Assembly (NCBI RefSeq): GCF_042651565.1
Contig: NZ_JBHSDF010000004.1
Origin: Salinispirillum marinum
Lineage (GTDB): Bacteria > Pseudomonadota > Gammaproteobacteria > Pseudomonadales > Natronospirillaceae
Strand: one strand, 5' to 3'
DNA: 64,000 bases
In this document: piece after piece, positions 36,409-45,118 of the stretch
Position numbering within the stretch: the stretch's first letter is position 1
Layout of the letters: each line of letters begins with the position of its first letter
Position numbers and translations under genes: made by a program
The notes under the pieces: generated by a model
What the model was told of the DNA's origin: nothing
Database searches by the model: none
Seen by the model: only the letters and a program-made list of their open reading frames with translations

Positions 36409-37350
36409 TTAGGGCGCCACCACAAAAGCGGCATCTTGGTTAAAATCAAACAGCACATTAAAACTCAGTAGGGGTTGCTGGCTACCTACTTGAATACCGA
36501 ACATGGTATCCAGCGGGAACATATCCACTTTATTGAGTACGAATTCGAAAGCATGGGTGTACAGCTTGATGCTATGTACTTTTTGCACCACAGAAGGCGA
36601 ATGCAATACCTGCTGATAGACGGCATTCTTATCTTCGCCATCCGGAAACTGTTTAAACAACAATTGGTCTACCTGCGGGTGCAGCAAACCTTCTATCAAC
36701 TGCAGCAACAAACGCCAATCGAGGTGCAGACCATTGGGCTGATCTTTCAACACATGAAAGCCTGCCTGCACAAGATCTTTGATACCACTCAGCGGCTTCT
36801 CTTGTACAGCACCTTTTGATGCCACTTGAAACAGTTCAGTGGGTAGTAATTGGGTGTCCGGTGAGAAGGCTTTAAACGCATCCACTGTGATATTGAAAAA
36901 ATCGGGTGACCCGCCGATAGCGGGCATATCACATTGACACAGATACTTATTGAAGCCCCAGGTTTCCCGACCATTGACCAGCGCATAGACATTGTTCACG
37001 CAAATAAAGCCTGGATACCAAAAGATATGAATGATGGAAGTACCGCGCATTTGCGCAACGGGAATCCAGATAATCACATCCGTTTCCTGAAACCAGCCTT
37101 GGCTGGCATAGGGTTCAGTGACGGCGGTGATCTTTTCAATGTCGGTGAATGTGAGCATGCAATACGAGGTTAAGGCTTTGAATGTATCCGTCCCAGGAGC
37201 CGCCAAATTGACGGTCTGATCCAAATAGGCTTGTATTCGGTCGTAATCTCCTTGGAGGAAAAAACCATACATGTTGGCATTGAACATTTTGCATGGCGGC
37301 GCAGCAATCACTTCACCGGGAAAACGGGCATAGGGTGTTGTGTTTTTCAT
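36409..37350 (-). CDS. Acetoacetate decarboxylase-like (ADC superfamily) protein
   Basis: The protein has 313 residues. The motif NGRETWGFNKYL (127-137) matches the ADC signature in which a glutamate precedes the Schiff-base lysine, here Lys135. Family members use that lysine for decarboxylation, aldol or dehydration chemistry on keto acids. Authentic acetoacetate decarboxylases are about 245-260 residues. This one has a C-terminal extension from about 215 on (LHLDWRLLLQLIEGLLHPQVD), so the substrate is probably different. No solventogenesis genes are near. It lies 20 bp after the polytopic membrane protein and 24 bp before the FAD enzyme, so the three are almost certainly one transcript. Confidence 0.75.
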   Translation of the reverse strand: MKNTTPYARFPGEVIAAPPCKMFNANMYGFFLQGDYDRIQAYLDQTVNLAAPGTDTFKALTSYCMLTFTDIEKITAVTEPYASQGWFQETDVIIWIPVAQMRGTSIIHIFWYPGFICVNNVYALVNGRETWGFNKYLCQCDMPAIGGSPDFFNITVDAFKAFSPDTQLLPTELFQVASKGAVQEKPLSGIKDLVQAGFHVLKDQPNGLHLDWRLLLQLIEGLLHPQVDQLLFKQFPDGEDKNAVYQQVLHSPSVVQKVHSIKLYTHAFEFVLNKVDMFPLDTMFGIQVGSQQPLLSFNVLFDFNQDAAFVVAP

Positions 37351-37370
37351 GGTCTACTTCCTTCTCGGTA

Positions 37371-38522
37371 TTATTCTTGATTCAGGTTGATATCAGTAGA
37401 AAAGCCGAACAGTTCGCCTACCCAAATAAACAGCAGCCAAACCAGAAGGCCGAATGGCAAATAACCAAAATAGCCGAGCGCCGGCATTTCAGAGAAGAAG
37501 TGCCCTACGTTGACATACGGGATGTTATATACCCAGTAATTGGGGTTGGTCACCGGATTCGTCGGGTGCGCGCTGCCGTAGTTCCAGAACTCCCAAAGAA
37601 AACCCGTACACAATGAACTTAGGGCAATAATAATGGCCGGGGACCAATTGCCTTGAGCTAAGGAAGTCAAAGGGTTCCACACGTTGTTCTTGAGCAAAAC
37701 AGCACTAAAGACAGCAATCGGTGCCACCCAAATTCCCCAGAAAAAGGGATATGGCCAGATCACCACCAACGCCAACAAGCCTAATCCACCCAGCAACCAT
37801 ACAAGGGAAGGAAGCCCTATGGCGGGGCCATTTTCATACCGCGCGATGAACTTCGGGAAGCTGGTTAATAAGCTATGCCAAACGAAAACAGCGGGCCATA
37901 CCGTGGAATACGCTGCTAAGAAGATGATCACAATGGTGCTATGCGGCAAAGCGGCCATAAAGCCATTCGGGTAGGACCAGTTTTCCAACACGAAATAGTC
38001 AAAGAATTCGAAATAACTCCAACCCGCAACAGAAACTAACGCGCTGATCCAGAACGCTATCGGGCGCGAAGCGATGAGTGAATATCCGCCACGTCGCTTA
38101 AACACCACACCATCAAGGAACAGAATAAAGCCCCACCACATGGGCGTAAATGCGTAGTACACAAGATCACCAAATGGTGTGACACGCGTCCACATCAACC
38201 ACCAAAAAAATACATTAAGCACCAAACCAACCCAGAACCACCAAGGGAACCCCTGCGCGATCGGTGGTGGCAAAGGCTGTGGAGTGCCGCCTTGAATACC
38301 GAACCATGTAGGGAAAATCAGCAACGCAGTGATCACCAGCGCAGCGGCGGCAACCAATAAGAACACCAAGAGATTAAACCCCGGCGGCGCAACCACCAAC
38401 TGGGGCGGAAAGATCCCAAAGCCAGGCGGCAAATGGTTTGGATAAACAAACCAAGCAACAGCCAAAGGCACCAGTATCGTCAGCAATATTGGCCACAGTA
38501 ATGACCACTTAGATGATGGCAT
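37371..38522 (-). CDS. Polytopic membrane protein of unknown function
   Basis: The protein has 383 residues, rich in Trp, Phe and Pro. The start has a GAGGG site upstream (CTGAGGGAAAAGTTATG on the coding strand). About nine to eleven hydrophobic helices span the whole chain, for example LLWPILLTILVPLAVAWFVY, NLLVFLLVAAAALVITALLI and GLGLLALVVIWPYPFFWGIW. Polar loops hold conserved-looking WEFWNYG and NIPYVNVGHFF segments. I do not recognise the family and see no transporter signature. The tight spacing with the ADC-like and FAD genes suggests it anchors or supplies the same pathway, perhaps as a membrane-embedded enzyme of lipid or terpenoid metabolism. Confidence 0.7.
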   Translation of the reverse strand: MPSSKWSLLWPILLTILVPLAVAWFVYPNHLPPGFGIFPPQLVVAPPGFNLLVFLLVAAAALVITALLIFPTWFGIQGGTPQPLPPPIAQGFPWWFWVGLVLNVFFWWLMWTRVTPFGDLVYYAFTPMWWGFILFLDGVVFKRRGGYSLIASRPIAFWISALVSVAGWSYFEFFDYFVLENWSYPNGFMAALPHSTIVIIFLAAYSTVWPAVFVWHSLLTSFPKFIARYENGPAIGLPSLVWLLGGLGLLALVVIWPYPFFWGIWVAPIAVFSAVLLKNNVWNPLTSLAQGNWSPAIIIALSSLCTGFLWEFWNYGSAHPTNPVTNPNYWVYNIPYVNVGHFFSEMPALGYFGYLPFGLLVWLLFIWVGELFGFSTDINLNQE

Positions 38523-38606
38523 AACTTTTCCCTCAGATTGTGAGATTAATATCCGTACTGCACTGTTCTGTTAAAAGGTATAGCGGTCTAACGGTTTTCT
38601 CCTCAT

Positions 38607-41225
38607 TCAACGCAAGCACCACTTGCGTACTACTATGCTCAATTCGTCCATACGCACGGGTTTCACTAACACATCGTTCATTCCCGCAGCCAGGCTGTTC
38701 TCCCGATCATGGACGCTGGTGGTCGCAGTAAACGCCACGATGGGCTGGGCAAACCCTTGCTCTCGCATACGCCGACTGGCTTGCAGCCCATCCATCACCG
38801 GCATTTGAATATCCATCAAAACCAAATCTACGACATGTTGTTGTACATAACCCAACGCACTCACGGCTTGGTCAAAGCCCTGGACCGAAACCCCTAAGTT
38901 TTCCAGCATGGCCATCACCACCCGCAAGTTCACGGGGTTGTCATCTACCACGACCACATGCAAATGCTGCAAGCTGAGTGTATCCGCACTCATCGCCTCG
39001 GCCTCTACCGGCGCACCCAACCAGCGCCGCACATGGTAGCGGCCATAAGGCACGGCCTCGAAGTCAACCCCTTGAATCGCTGGCAAGTCATAGACCAAGG
39101 CTTCAGGTAAGAACCACAATACGGGTTCATTTCTCTCATGCAGTTGCTGCAGGAGATCCGGGTCATAACGCTGCTTGAACACCAACCAATGATCCACCTG
39201 CCCTGTTGGCGCAACCGCAACGGCAGTGTTGACCTCTGCACAGACCACCACTTCAGCGCCCATGACGGTTAAATCCTGCTGCGCGAAATGTGCCATCTGC
39301 TGCCACTGCGGCTCATAGAGGATGCCAATGTGTTTTTCGATCCGCGGCAACGACAGGTCTTGCGCCAACAAAGGCAGAGTAAACGCGAAGCGACTGCCTG
39401 CTCCGCGTTCACTTTGCACCGACAATACTCCACCCATCATTTCAACGAGACGCCGGCATATTTGCAGCCCAAGGCCAGCACCGCCATGCCGTCGCATGGA
39501 CGATTCATCTACTTGGGTAAAGGCATCAAATATTTTGTGCTGGTCTTCCGGCGCAATTCCAACACCGGTGTCCACCACCGCAAAAGCCAACTGATCCACT
39601 GCCGACTTTCTAACCTCAATACGGATACTGCCATGATCGGTAAACTTGTAGGCATTGCTCAGCAAATTGGCCAGGATCTGCTTCAGACGGCTTTCATCAC
39701 CACGAATGTAAGGCGGCACATCGGTGGCCACGTCGATCAATAAATTAATGTCTTTCACTAAGTGGGTTGACCGGTAAAGATCGCACAGGTTTTGCAACAT
39801 CCGATCCAGGTCAAACGGAAGTTCGTCCAACGTCATCTTGCCGGCTTGAATCTTCGCCAAATCCAAGACATCGTTGATCAAATACAACAAGAACTTTGAC
39901 GATTGATTGATGGTATCCAGTTGCCGACGCAATCGCAGCTCCAGCGGCTGGGCGTTCAACAACTCCACCGTGCCATGAATCGCATTCAATGGTGTGCGCA
40001 ATTCATGGCTCATATTGGCTAAGAAACGCTCCTTGGCCCGCACAGATTCCTCGGCCAACGCCACCGCTTGGTGGGCTTCGCGAACGCTGGCCTCACGTTC
40101 CTTATACACCTGCCCAACTTGGTAACTCATGACTTGGGCCAGCAGCAAGACTTCTAACACCACCGAAATGAGCCCCAGATGCTCGATGACGAAGGTATCC
40201 GCGATACCGATGTTGCGCAGTGAAATACTGAACGCTGCCGGTACCACGAACGCAACATTGGCAATGAGATAGAAATAGGCGACGCGATTGCGCTGCCAAG
40301 CCCGCACGATGCCGCAGCCCAACCCGTAGGCTGCAAACACGGCCACACCGTAGCGGGCGAACTCCATAGACCACTGTGGCTGTAGCAAGGCTAGGGGCCA
40401 GAAGGCGGCCAACCCACCCATCGCCCCGATACCAAGCCAATAGAGGCCCGGATTGGTGTGCCGGCGAATCTGCAACAGCACCATGACAAACCCGATGTAC
40501 AGCACGTTTGAAAACAGAATGGGGACGGACGAGAAGTAAAACCCGCTAATACCAAAGAGGTCTTTCAACACCAGCTGAGACGCACTGTTATAGATCAGGT
40601 TGCCGATGATAAAGCCAGCGTATAAGAGGTCCCCAACACTGCGCCGCCAAAGCCCCATAACCACGTAGTAAAAACCCAGAGCCAAAAAAATACCTAAGCC
40701 GAGCAAGGTAATGGCTGTTGGGATACGCACATCATGGCGATAGGAGGATAACGAGGAAATGAAGGGAGTAGGCTCGGCAATGTAAAAAGGACTATCGATG
40801 CGGGTCAGGAGGCGATACTGCCCTTCTTCAAACATCAGCATACGACCATGGCGGAGAAAAAATTCACCGGGTTCACTAGCGGTTGCCCCGCCACTGTATT
40901 CGCCAAGCGACTGACCTTGGGCATCAAACAGGTAATGGGTGAACTCTGCCAAGACCAGTGAATTGCGAAAATCCACGACGTAAAGGCCATCTTCCGGAAT
41001 GTGCAAAGTAGTGTCGTACCAAAAGGCACCACCAGTCAGACGGATGCCTACCCCTGTTGGCAGTCGATCCGCTTGCTCTGGCCGCACGACGTCAGACGGC
41101 AGCATGCCTTGCGGCGCTTCAAGCCAGCGCCCGGATTGTTCAAGTGCTACTGCACTAGGCATCCTTAGGATGAGCAGCGCCAAACACACAAAACCAAAAA
41201 CGCCGCCTTTAATTTTATAGAACAC
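38607..41225 (-). CDS. Hybrid histidine kinase A (7TMR-DISM-HisKA-HATPase-receiver)
   Basis: The protein has 872 residues with a GTG start and AAAGGAG five bases upstream. Signal peptide (8-28), periplasmic DISMED2-like beta domain (about 30-160), seven membrane helices (about 170-370), a short coiled coil, HisKA with His407 in FLANMSHELRTPLNAI, HATPase with NLLSNAYKF and GGAGLGLQI, a region of about 110 residues with no acceptor aspartate, and a receiver with Asp805 in LVLMDIQMPVMDG. There is no PAS and no Hpt. Its transmitter half is a close paralogue of kinase C. It lies 84 bp upstream of the membrane-protein/ADC/FAD genes and probably starts the run. Confidence 0.92.
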   Translation of the reverse strand: MFYKIKGGVFGFVCLALLILRMPSAVALEQSGRWLEAPQGMLPSDVVRPEQADRLPTGVGIRLTGGAFWYDTTLHIPEDGLYVVDFRNSLVLAEFTHYLFDAQGQSLGEYSGGATASEPGEFFLRHGRMLMFEEGQYRLLTRIDSPFYIAEPTPFISSLSSYRHDVRIPTAITLLGLGIFLALGFYYVVMGLWRRSVGDLLYAGFIIGNLIYNSASQLVLKDLFGISGFYFSSVPILFSNVLYIGFVMVLLQIRRHTNPGLYWLGIGAMGGLAAFWPLALLQPQWSMEFARYGVAVFAAYGLGCGIVRAWQRNRVAYFYLIANVAFVVPAAFSISLRNIGIADTFVIEHLGLISVVLEVLLLAQVMSYQVGQVYKEREASVREAHQAVALAEESVRAKERFLANMSHELRTPLNAIHGTVELLNAQPLELRLRRQLDTINQSSKFLLYLINDVLDLAKIQAGKMTLDELPFDLDRMLQNLCDLYRSTHLVKDINLLIDVATDVPPYIRGDESRLKQILANLLSNAYKFTDHGSIRIEVRKSAVDQLAFAVVDTGVGIAPEDQHKIFDAFTQVDESSMRRHGGAGLGLQICRRLVEMMGGVLSVQSERGAGSRFAFTLPLLAQDLSLPRIEKHIGILYEPQWQQMAHFAQQDLTVMGAEVVVCAEVNTAVAVAPTGQVDHWLVFKQRYDPDLLQQLHERNEPVLWFLPEALVYDLPAIQGVDFEAVPYGRYHVRRWLGAPVEAEAMSADTLSLQHLHVVVVDDNPVNLRVVMAMLENLGVSVQGFDQAVSALGYVQQHVVDLVLMDIQMPVMDGLQASRRMREQGFAQPIVAFTATTSVHDRENSLAAGMNDVLVKPVRMDELSIVVRKWCLR

Positions 41226-41272
41226 CGTAACTCCTTTACTTGAGACACACTTGCGTAAACACCTTGTTCTTC

Positions 41273-41281
41273 AATATAGCA
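41273..41281 (-). promoter_or_regulatory. Possible extended -10 promoter for kinase A
   Basis: On the minus strand TGCTATATT forms an extended -10 element (TGn plus TATATT) about 48 bases before the kinase A GTG. The -35 region is poor, as extended -10 promoters allow. It would drive the kinase A, membrane protein, ADC-like and FAD genes. Confidence 0.3.
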
Positions 41282-41330
41282 CCGATTTTACTGTTTGCAC
41301 GCTGACGCATGAAACCTAGCGGGAGCATCT

Positions 41331-41555
41331 CTAGCGCTGGCGCCGATACAACACCATCGCCACCGGCCCAAAAATCACCGTAGTCACCGCCGGTGCAGCC
41401 CAAGCCAGCAGAATATGTAATGCTGTGGCTTGCCCATCCATCAGCGCCCGCAACGCCGTTACCAAATGGCTGACCGGGTTGACGCCAACCACGGCTTGTA
41501 AGAAATCCGGCATGGTGGCGGGGTCAACGAAGATATTCGAGGCGAAGGTCATCAC
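41331..41555 (-). pseudogene. Remnant of DrrB-type ABC-2 permease (C-terminal part)
   Basis: About 74 codons read MTFASNIFVDPATMPDFLQA followed by GVNPVSHLVTALRALMDG. This is the characteristic last quarter of daunorubicin-resistance-type ABC-2 permeases, where a full protein has about 250-280 residues. The upstream four fifths are absent, and the fragment starts at the end of the ATPase remnant. It cannot form a working permease. Confidence 0.8.
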
Positions 41556-41817
41556 TGCTCCGTCAGTCCTGCCAACGCCTGGATGGCACGCGCGGCGTCA
41601 TTAAACTGCGCGGTGAGCAGTACGGTGGTGGTTTCATCCAGAAACAAGAGATCGGGGGTGACAATAATGGATGCGGCGATATCCAGCTTGCGCCATTGGG
41701 GCCGAGAATCCCATACACAGAGCCTTTCCGAACTTTTAAATCGATGCCGTTAACAGCCCGCGTAGGGCCGAAATGCTTCGTTAGCCCAGTGGCCTCTATG
41801 GCATATGCTTCACTCAT
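41552..41817 (-). pseudogene. Remnant of DrrA-type ABC transporter ATPase (internal deletions, frameshift)
   Basis: The first frame reads ATGLTKHFGPTRAVNGIDLK and then VYGILGPNGA, where it breaks inside Walker A before the lysine. In the next frame the sequence resumes with KLDIAASIIVTPDLLFLDE, the Walker B region, and jumps again to TTTVLLTAQFNDAARAIQAL before a stop at 41552-41554. The Walker A lysine, Q-loop and signature motif are all missing. It is a decayed multidrug or natural-product exporter ATPase, adjacent to its decayed permease. The methyltransferase gene lies 21 bp upstream. Confidence 0.82.
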
Positions 41818-41838
41818 GTTGTTCGTCTCCTTGGATTT

Positions 41839-42492
41839 TTATGATTGACGCTGAAACAACACCACTTCATCACTAATGATGGTCAACTCAGCTCGCCAAT
41901 GCAGCGCCAACCATTGGAAGGTGGCGGGGGTAAAAAAACTGACATGGGTTGGATCGTTCTTGTAGTGCCAAGCCGGGAAGTCCGTTGCAGATACAGCTTG
42001 GCGGGTTTGGATGGCTAACCACCCATTAGCACGCAAACAGCACCACAGGCGATCAAACCAATAGCGTACATCGTACAGGTGTTCGGCCACTTCGGTCGCC
42101 GTAATAAAGTCGTAGGATTGCTCGAATACAGCCGATTCGGGGTAATAGAACGCATCGTACAGGGCCACCGAATGCCCTGCTTCGCGCATCATCTCAGCCA
42201 GCAAAGGCCCCGGCCCACAGCCAAAATCCAACCCATGGGACGGGCTGATCAGTCGGGTAAGCAGTGGTTCGGCGGTACGGGCTAAAAATGCCCGATAACG
42301 TTCATCATGCACATCATTTTCATGCAAGTCATATTGCGCTTTTTCGTCCTCGGCCGACAAAAATTGGGTCGGCAAAACTTGCACGAGTTGACACCTTGAG
42401 CACGCCCAATAAGACCGACGCCTGTCTTTGGCATAGAACTGCAAATGTGGCGTATGGCATAGCCGACAAGCCGTCGTTTCTAGGGTTGACAT
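41839..42492 (-). CDS. Class I SAM-dependent methyltransferase with N-terminal zinc ribbon
   Basis: The protein has 217 residues. The N-terminus has Cys-x-x-Cys pairs (ACRLCHTPHLQFY, then WACSRCQLVQ), a small zinc ribbon. The SAM-binding motif is HGLDFGCGPGPLLAEMM, followed by an acidic loop (LYDAFYYPESAVFEQSYDF) and ATEVAEHLYD, the Methyltransf_23 pattern. Related proteins methylate small molecules or sugars. It stands upstream of the exporter remnants on the same strand and is divergent from the TRAP transporter. The substrate is unknown. Confidence 0.82.
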   Translation of the reverse strand: MSTLETTACRLCHTPHLQFYAKDRRRSYWACSRCQLVQVLPTQFLSAEDEKAQYDLHENDVHDERYRAFLARTAEPLLTRLISPSHGLDFGCGPGPLLAEMMREAGHSVALYDAFYYPESAVFEQSYDFITATEVAEHLYDVRYWFDRLWCCLRANGWLAIQTRQAVSATDFPAWHYKNDPTHVSFFTPATFQWLALHWRAELTIISDEVVLFQRQS

Positions 42493-42595
42493 GGTTCAAG
42501 TCACACTCAGCTTTCGTAACGCCAACATACTGCCACCGCCGACTCCACGAGCCAATGGAAAACTTGGGTCACTTCCCACCCATTTCCACACTGGC

Positions 42596-42608
42596 ATGTG
42601 CGGCACAT
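42596..42608. promoter_or_regulatory. Dyad upstream of the TRAP promoter (possible activator site)
   Basis: ATGTGC (42596-42601) and GCACAT (42603-42608) form a perfect 6-bp dyad with a 1-base centre, about 80-90 bp upstream of the -24 element. Enhancer-type sites for NtrC-family activators such as DctD are dyads at this distance. The 342-bp region 42493-42834 otherwise holds AT-rich promoter DNA and no gene. Confidence 0.35.
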
Positions 42609-42687
42609 CACCCATCAACCCAGCTCAGACCCGATAAATTTCCCACAAAATATCATAAACCCTTGTTTTTATTATCTTTTTTAAACA

Positions 42688-42703
42688 TGGCACAGTCACT
42701 GCT
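42688..42703 (+). promoter_or_regulatory. Probable sigma-54 (-24/-12) promoter of the TRAP transporter
   Basis: TGGCACAGTCACTGCT matches TGGCACG-N4-TTGCA in 13 of 16 positions, counting the four free ones, with the essential GG and GC exactly ten bases apart. It lies 131 bp before the permease ATG in an AT-rich intergenic region. TRAP and other C4-dicarboxylate transporters are often driven by sigma-54 and DctD-type activators. Confidence 0.6.
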
Positions 42704-42834
42704 ATAGGCTTCTACACAACGACAAGAACAGCGTCCACAAGACGCACTAAGTATCACAGTGCATTTATTGAACATGATGTTGGCCTCTCCTGCTGGCCAT
42801 GTTGAATAGATTCCGACACAGGTAGCGGTAAATT

Positions 42835-45036
42835 ATGTCTGCAAAAGAACTGATGCCCGATGAGCTGACCAGCGAAACGCAGGAGAAGCTCGACAAGTTG
42901 CTGGAAAAGGAAGTTAAACGGGAGCGTACACTCACCGGCCCGTGGGGTTGGTTGGCTGCCGGTCTGGCGGCCATCATGGTATTGGTCTATTTTTATGGCG
43001 CCGGGGTTAGCGTGTTGAGCACGCAATACCACATCGGTGTCTACGTTCTGATCACCTTCATTATGGTGTATTTGGTTTACCCCAGCGGAAGCCAGTGGGC
43101 CAATCATGTACTGGCGGTCTTTGCCAGTTTGTGCCTCGCGGTCTTACTCAGTTGCTTCATAGTTTTCGACTCGCCCACGCAGCTGTACCAGCAGTTTCAA
43201 CTGTTTTCTGACACCATGAGCTATGACGGTTTCTGGTTTGCCGTACAAAACGACTTGGGACGTTTATGGATCACCTTGGTTTTGGTGCTGCCGTTTGCGG
43301 CTGTCCTCATCCCGGTTGACCGCTATCTGTCCGTTAAAGCCCCTAATTCTCCTACCGCCACCGATGTTATCCTAGCCGCTGTAACCGCTCTCACCGTGGT
43401 GTACTGGATCAGTCAATTCGAAGCCCTCAACTATCGGGCCGGGGCCGAAAATGAAGTCGACAAACTGGTCAGCGTCTTCGGGTTGATTCTGGCTCTGGAA
43501 GTCTGCCGTCGTGTTTTAGGCTGGTCCATTACCCTGATCGGCATCGGCATGATCTGCTTCGCGTTATTTGGACCCTATTTGCCAGACATTATCGCGCACC
43601 GTGGTTTCCGGGTTGAGCGTTTGGCGACGGCCTTGTTCATCACCACCAACGGCGTATTTGGGGTCATGGCCACGGTTCTGGCCACTTATGTCATATTGTT
43701 TATCTTCTTCGGTGCATTTTTACAGAAATCGGGTGCTGGTAAGTTCTTCATCGAACTGCCGCTGGCTATTGCCGGGCGTTCGGTGGGTGGCCCGGCGAAA
43801 GTCGCTGTATTGTCCTCTGCGCTGTTCGGTTCGGTATCGGGTAGTGCGATTGCGAATACGGTGTCTTCCGGTGCGTTCACCATACCGATGATGAAACGGG
43901 CAGGCTATAAACCGCATGTGGCCGGTGCTATTGAGCCTGCTGCCTCCATCGGTGGCATGTTTCTTCCTCCTATTATGGGCGCGGGCGGCTTCTTAATGGC
44001 CGAACTGACTGGCATTCCCTACTCGAAAATCATGCTTTATTCCGTAGGTCCAGCATTTCTGTACTTCCTGTCGATCTACTTCATGGTGCACTTTGAAGCC
44101 AAACGTACCGGCTTGACCGGCCTGCCAGAAGATGAAATTCCGGATTGGCGTGAAGTGCTGAAAACCGGTTGGTACTTTGCTATTCCACTGGTGATCATTA
44201 CCTGGCTGTTGCTCAGTGGTCGCTCCGCCGGTAACGCTGCCTTTTGGGCAACCCTGTCCTGTATCGCCGTGAGCTGGGTACATCGTGACACCCGCATGGG
44301 CCCAAAAGAAATTTGGGATGCGATTCAAACCGGCGCACGCAATACCTTGATTGTCGGCGCGACCATCGGGGTCATCGGCATCATCGTGGGTACCATTTCG
44401 CTGACCGGCATGGGCTTGAAGTTCTCTGATCTGATCATTTCGATGGCAGGCGGTAGCTTAATCCTGGCATTACTGCTGGTCGGCTTGGCGTCCTTGGTGC
44501 TCGGTATGGGTGTACCCGTTACCGCGGCCTATCTGATCATCGCTGTTCTGGCTGTCCCCGCGTTGGGTGAGCTGGGCGTGTCCATCATTGCTGCGCACAT
44601 GATTGTGTACTGGTTGTCGCAAGACTCCAACATCACGCCACCCGTGTGCGTTGCCGCCTATGCCGGGGCCGCCATTGCAGGGGCAGACCCATGGAAGACC
44701 GGTTGGACGTCCTTCCGTTTCGCCAAAATGCTGTACGTCATGCCCATCTTGTTCGCCTATGTACCTGCCATTCTGCTTGACGGTACGGCATGGGAAATTA
44801 TCCAAGCCTTCGTTTCAGCGACCCTCGGTACCATTGCGTTCGGCGCATTTGCCATGGGCTATTTACGCTACAAAACCAACGTGCTGACGTGGCTGTTGCT
44901 CGGCGCAGCCACTGTATTGCTGTACTGGCCAACCATGGTCACTGATGCCTTCGGCTTGGCATTGATCGCCATCATCTGGTGGCTGCAGCGTAACGGCACA
45001 GCGCCTGAGCCTTACGGCGCAGCGGTAAAAAGCTAA
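42835..45036 (+). CDS. TRAP transporter fused permease (DctQM, TAXI type)
   Basis: The protein has 733 residues. An N-terminal cytosolic helix is followed by about four membrane helices corresponding to the small DctQ subunit. A long DctM-like domain follows, with FGSVSGSAIANTVSSGAFTI, AIEPAASIGGMFLPPIMGAGG and DSNITPPVCVAAYAGAAIAG motifs. This fused 4TM-12TM form goes with TAXI binding proteins, and one is encoded 82 bp downstream. It drives sodium- or proton-coupled uptake, probably of a carboxylate such as glutamate or a dicarboxylate. Expression probably depends on the sigma-54 promoter upstream. Confidence 0.93.
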   Translation: MSAKELMPDELTSETQEKLDKLLEKEVKRERTLTGPWGWLAAGLAAIMVLVYFYGAGVSVLSTQYHIGVYVLITFIMVYLVYPSGSQWANHVLAVFASLCLAVLLSCFIVFDSPTQLYQQFQLFSDTMSYDGFWFAVQNDLGRLWITLVLVLPFAAVLIPVDRYLSVKAPNSPTATDVILAAVTALTVVYWISQFEALNYRAGAENEVDKLVSVFGLILALEVCRRVLGWSITLIGIGMICFALFGPYLPDIIAHRGFRVERLATALFITTNGVFGVMATVLATYVILFIFFGAFLQKSGAGKFFIELPLAIAGRSVGGPAKVAVLSSALFGSVSGSAIANTVSSGAFTIPMMKRAGYKPHVAGAIEPAASIGGMFLPPIMGAGGFLMAELTGIPYSKIMLYSVGPAFLYFLSIYFMVHFEAKRTGLTGLPEDEIPDWREVLKTGWYFAIPLVIITWLLLSGRSAGNAAFWATLSCIAVSWVHRDTRMGPKEIWDAIQTGARNTLIVGATIGVIGIIVGTISLTGMGLKFSDLIISMAGGSLILALLLVGLASLVLGMGVPVTAAYLIIAVLAVPALGELGVSIIAAHMIVYWLSQDSNITPPVCVAAYAGAAIAGADPWKTGWTSFRFAKMLYVMPILFAYVPAILLDGTAWEIIQAFVSATLGTIAFGAFAMGYLRYKTNVLTWLLLGAATVLLYWPTMVTDAFGLALIAIIWWLQRNGTAPEPYGAAVKS

Positions 45037-45118
45037 CCGTGTTTTTAACCGGGCAGCCTCGGCTGCCTATTACGTAAACCAAAGCAACACCCACAACAAT
45101 AAAACAGAGGCTATAAAC

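Noticed and set aside
41331..41817. A functional ABC transporter
   Set aside because: Walker A lysine, Q-loop, signature and most of the permease are missing, with a frame change between ATPase parts.
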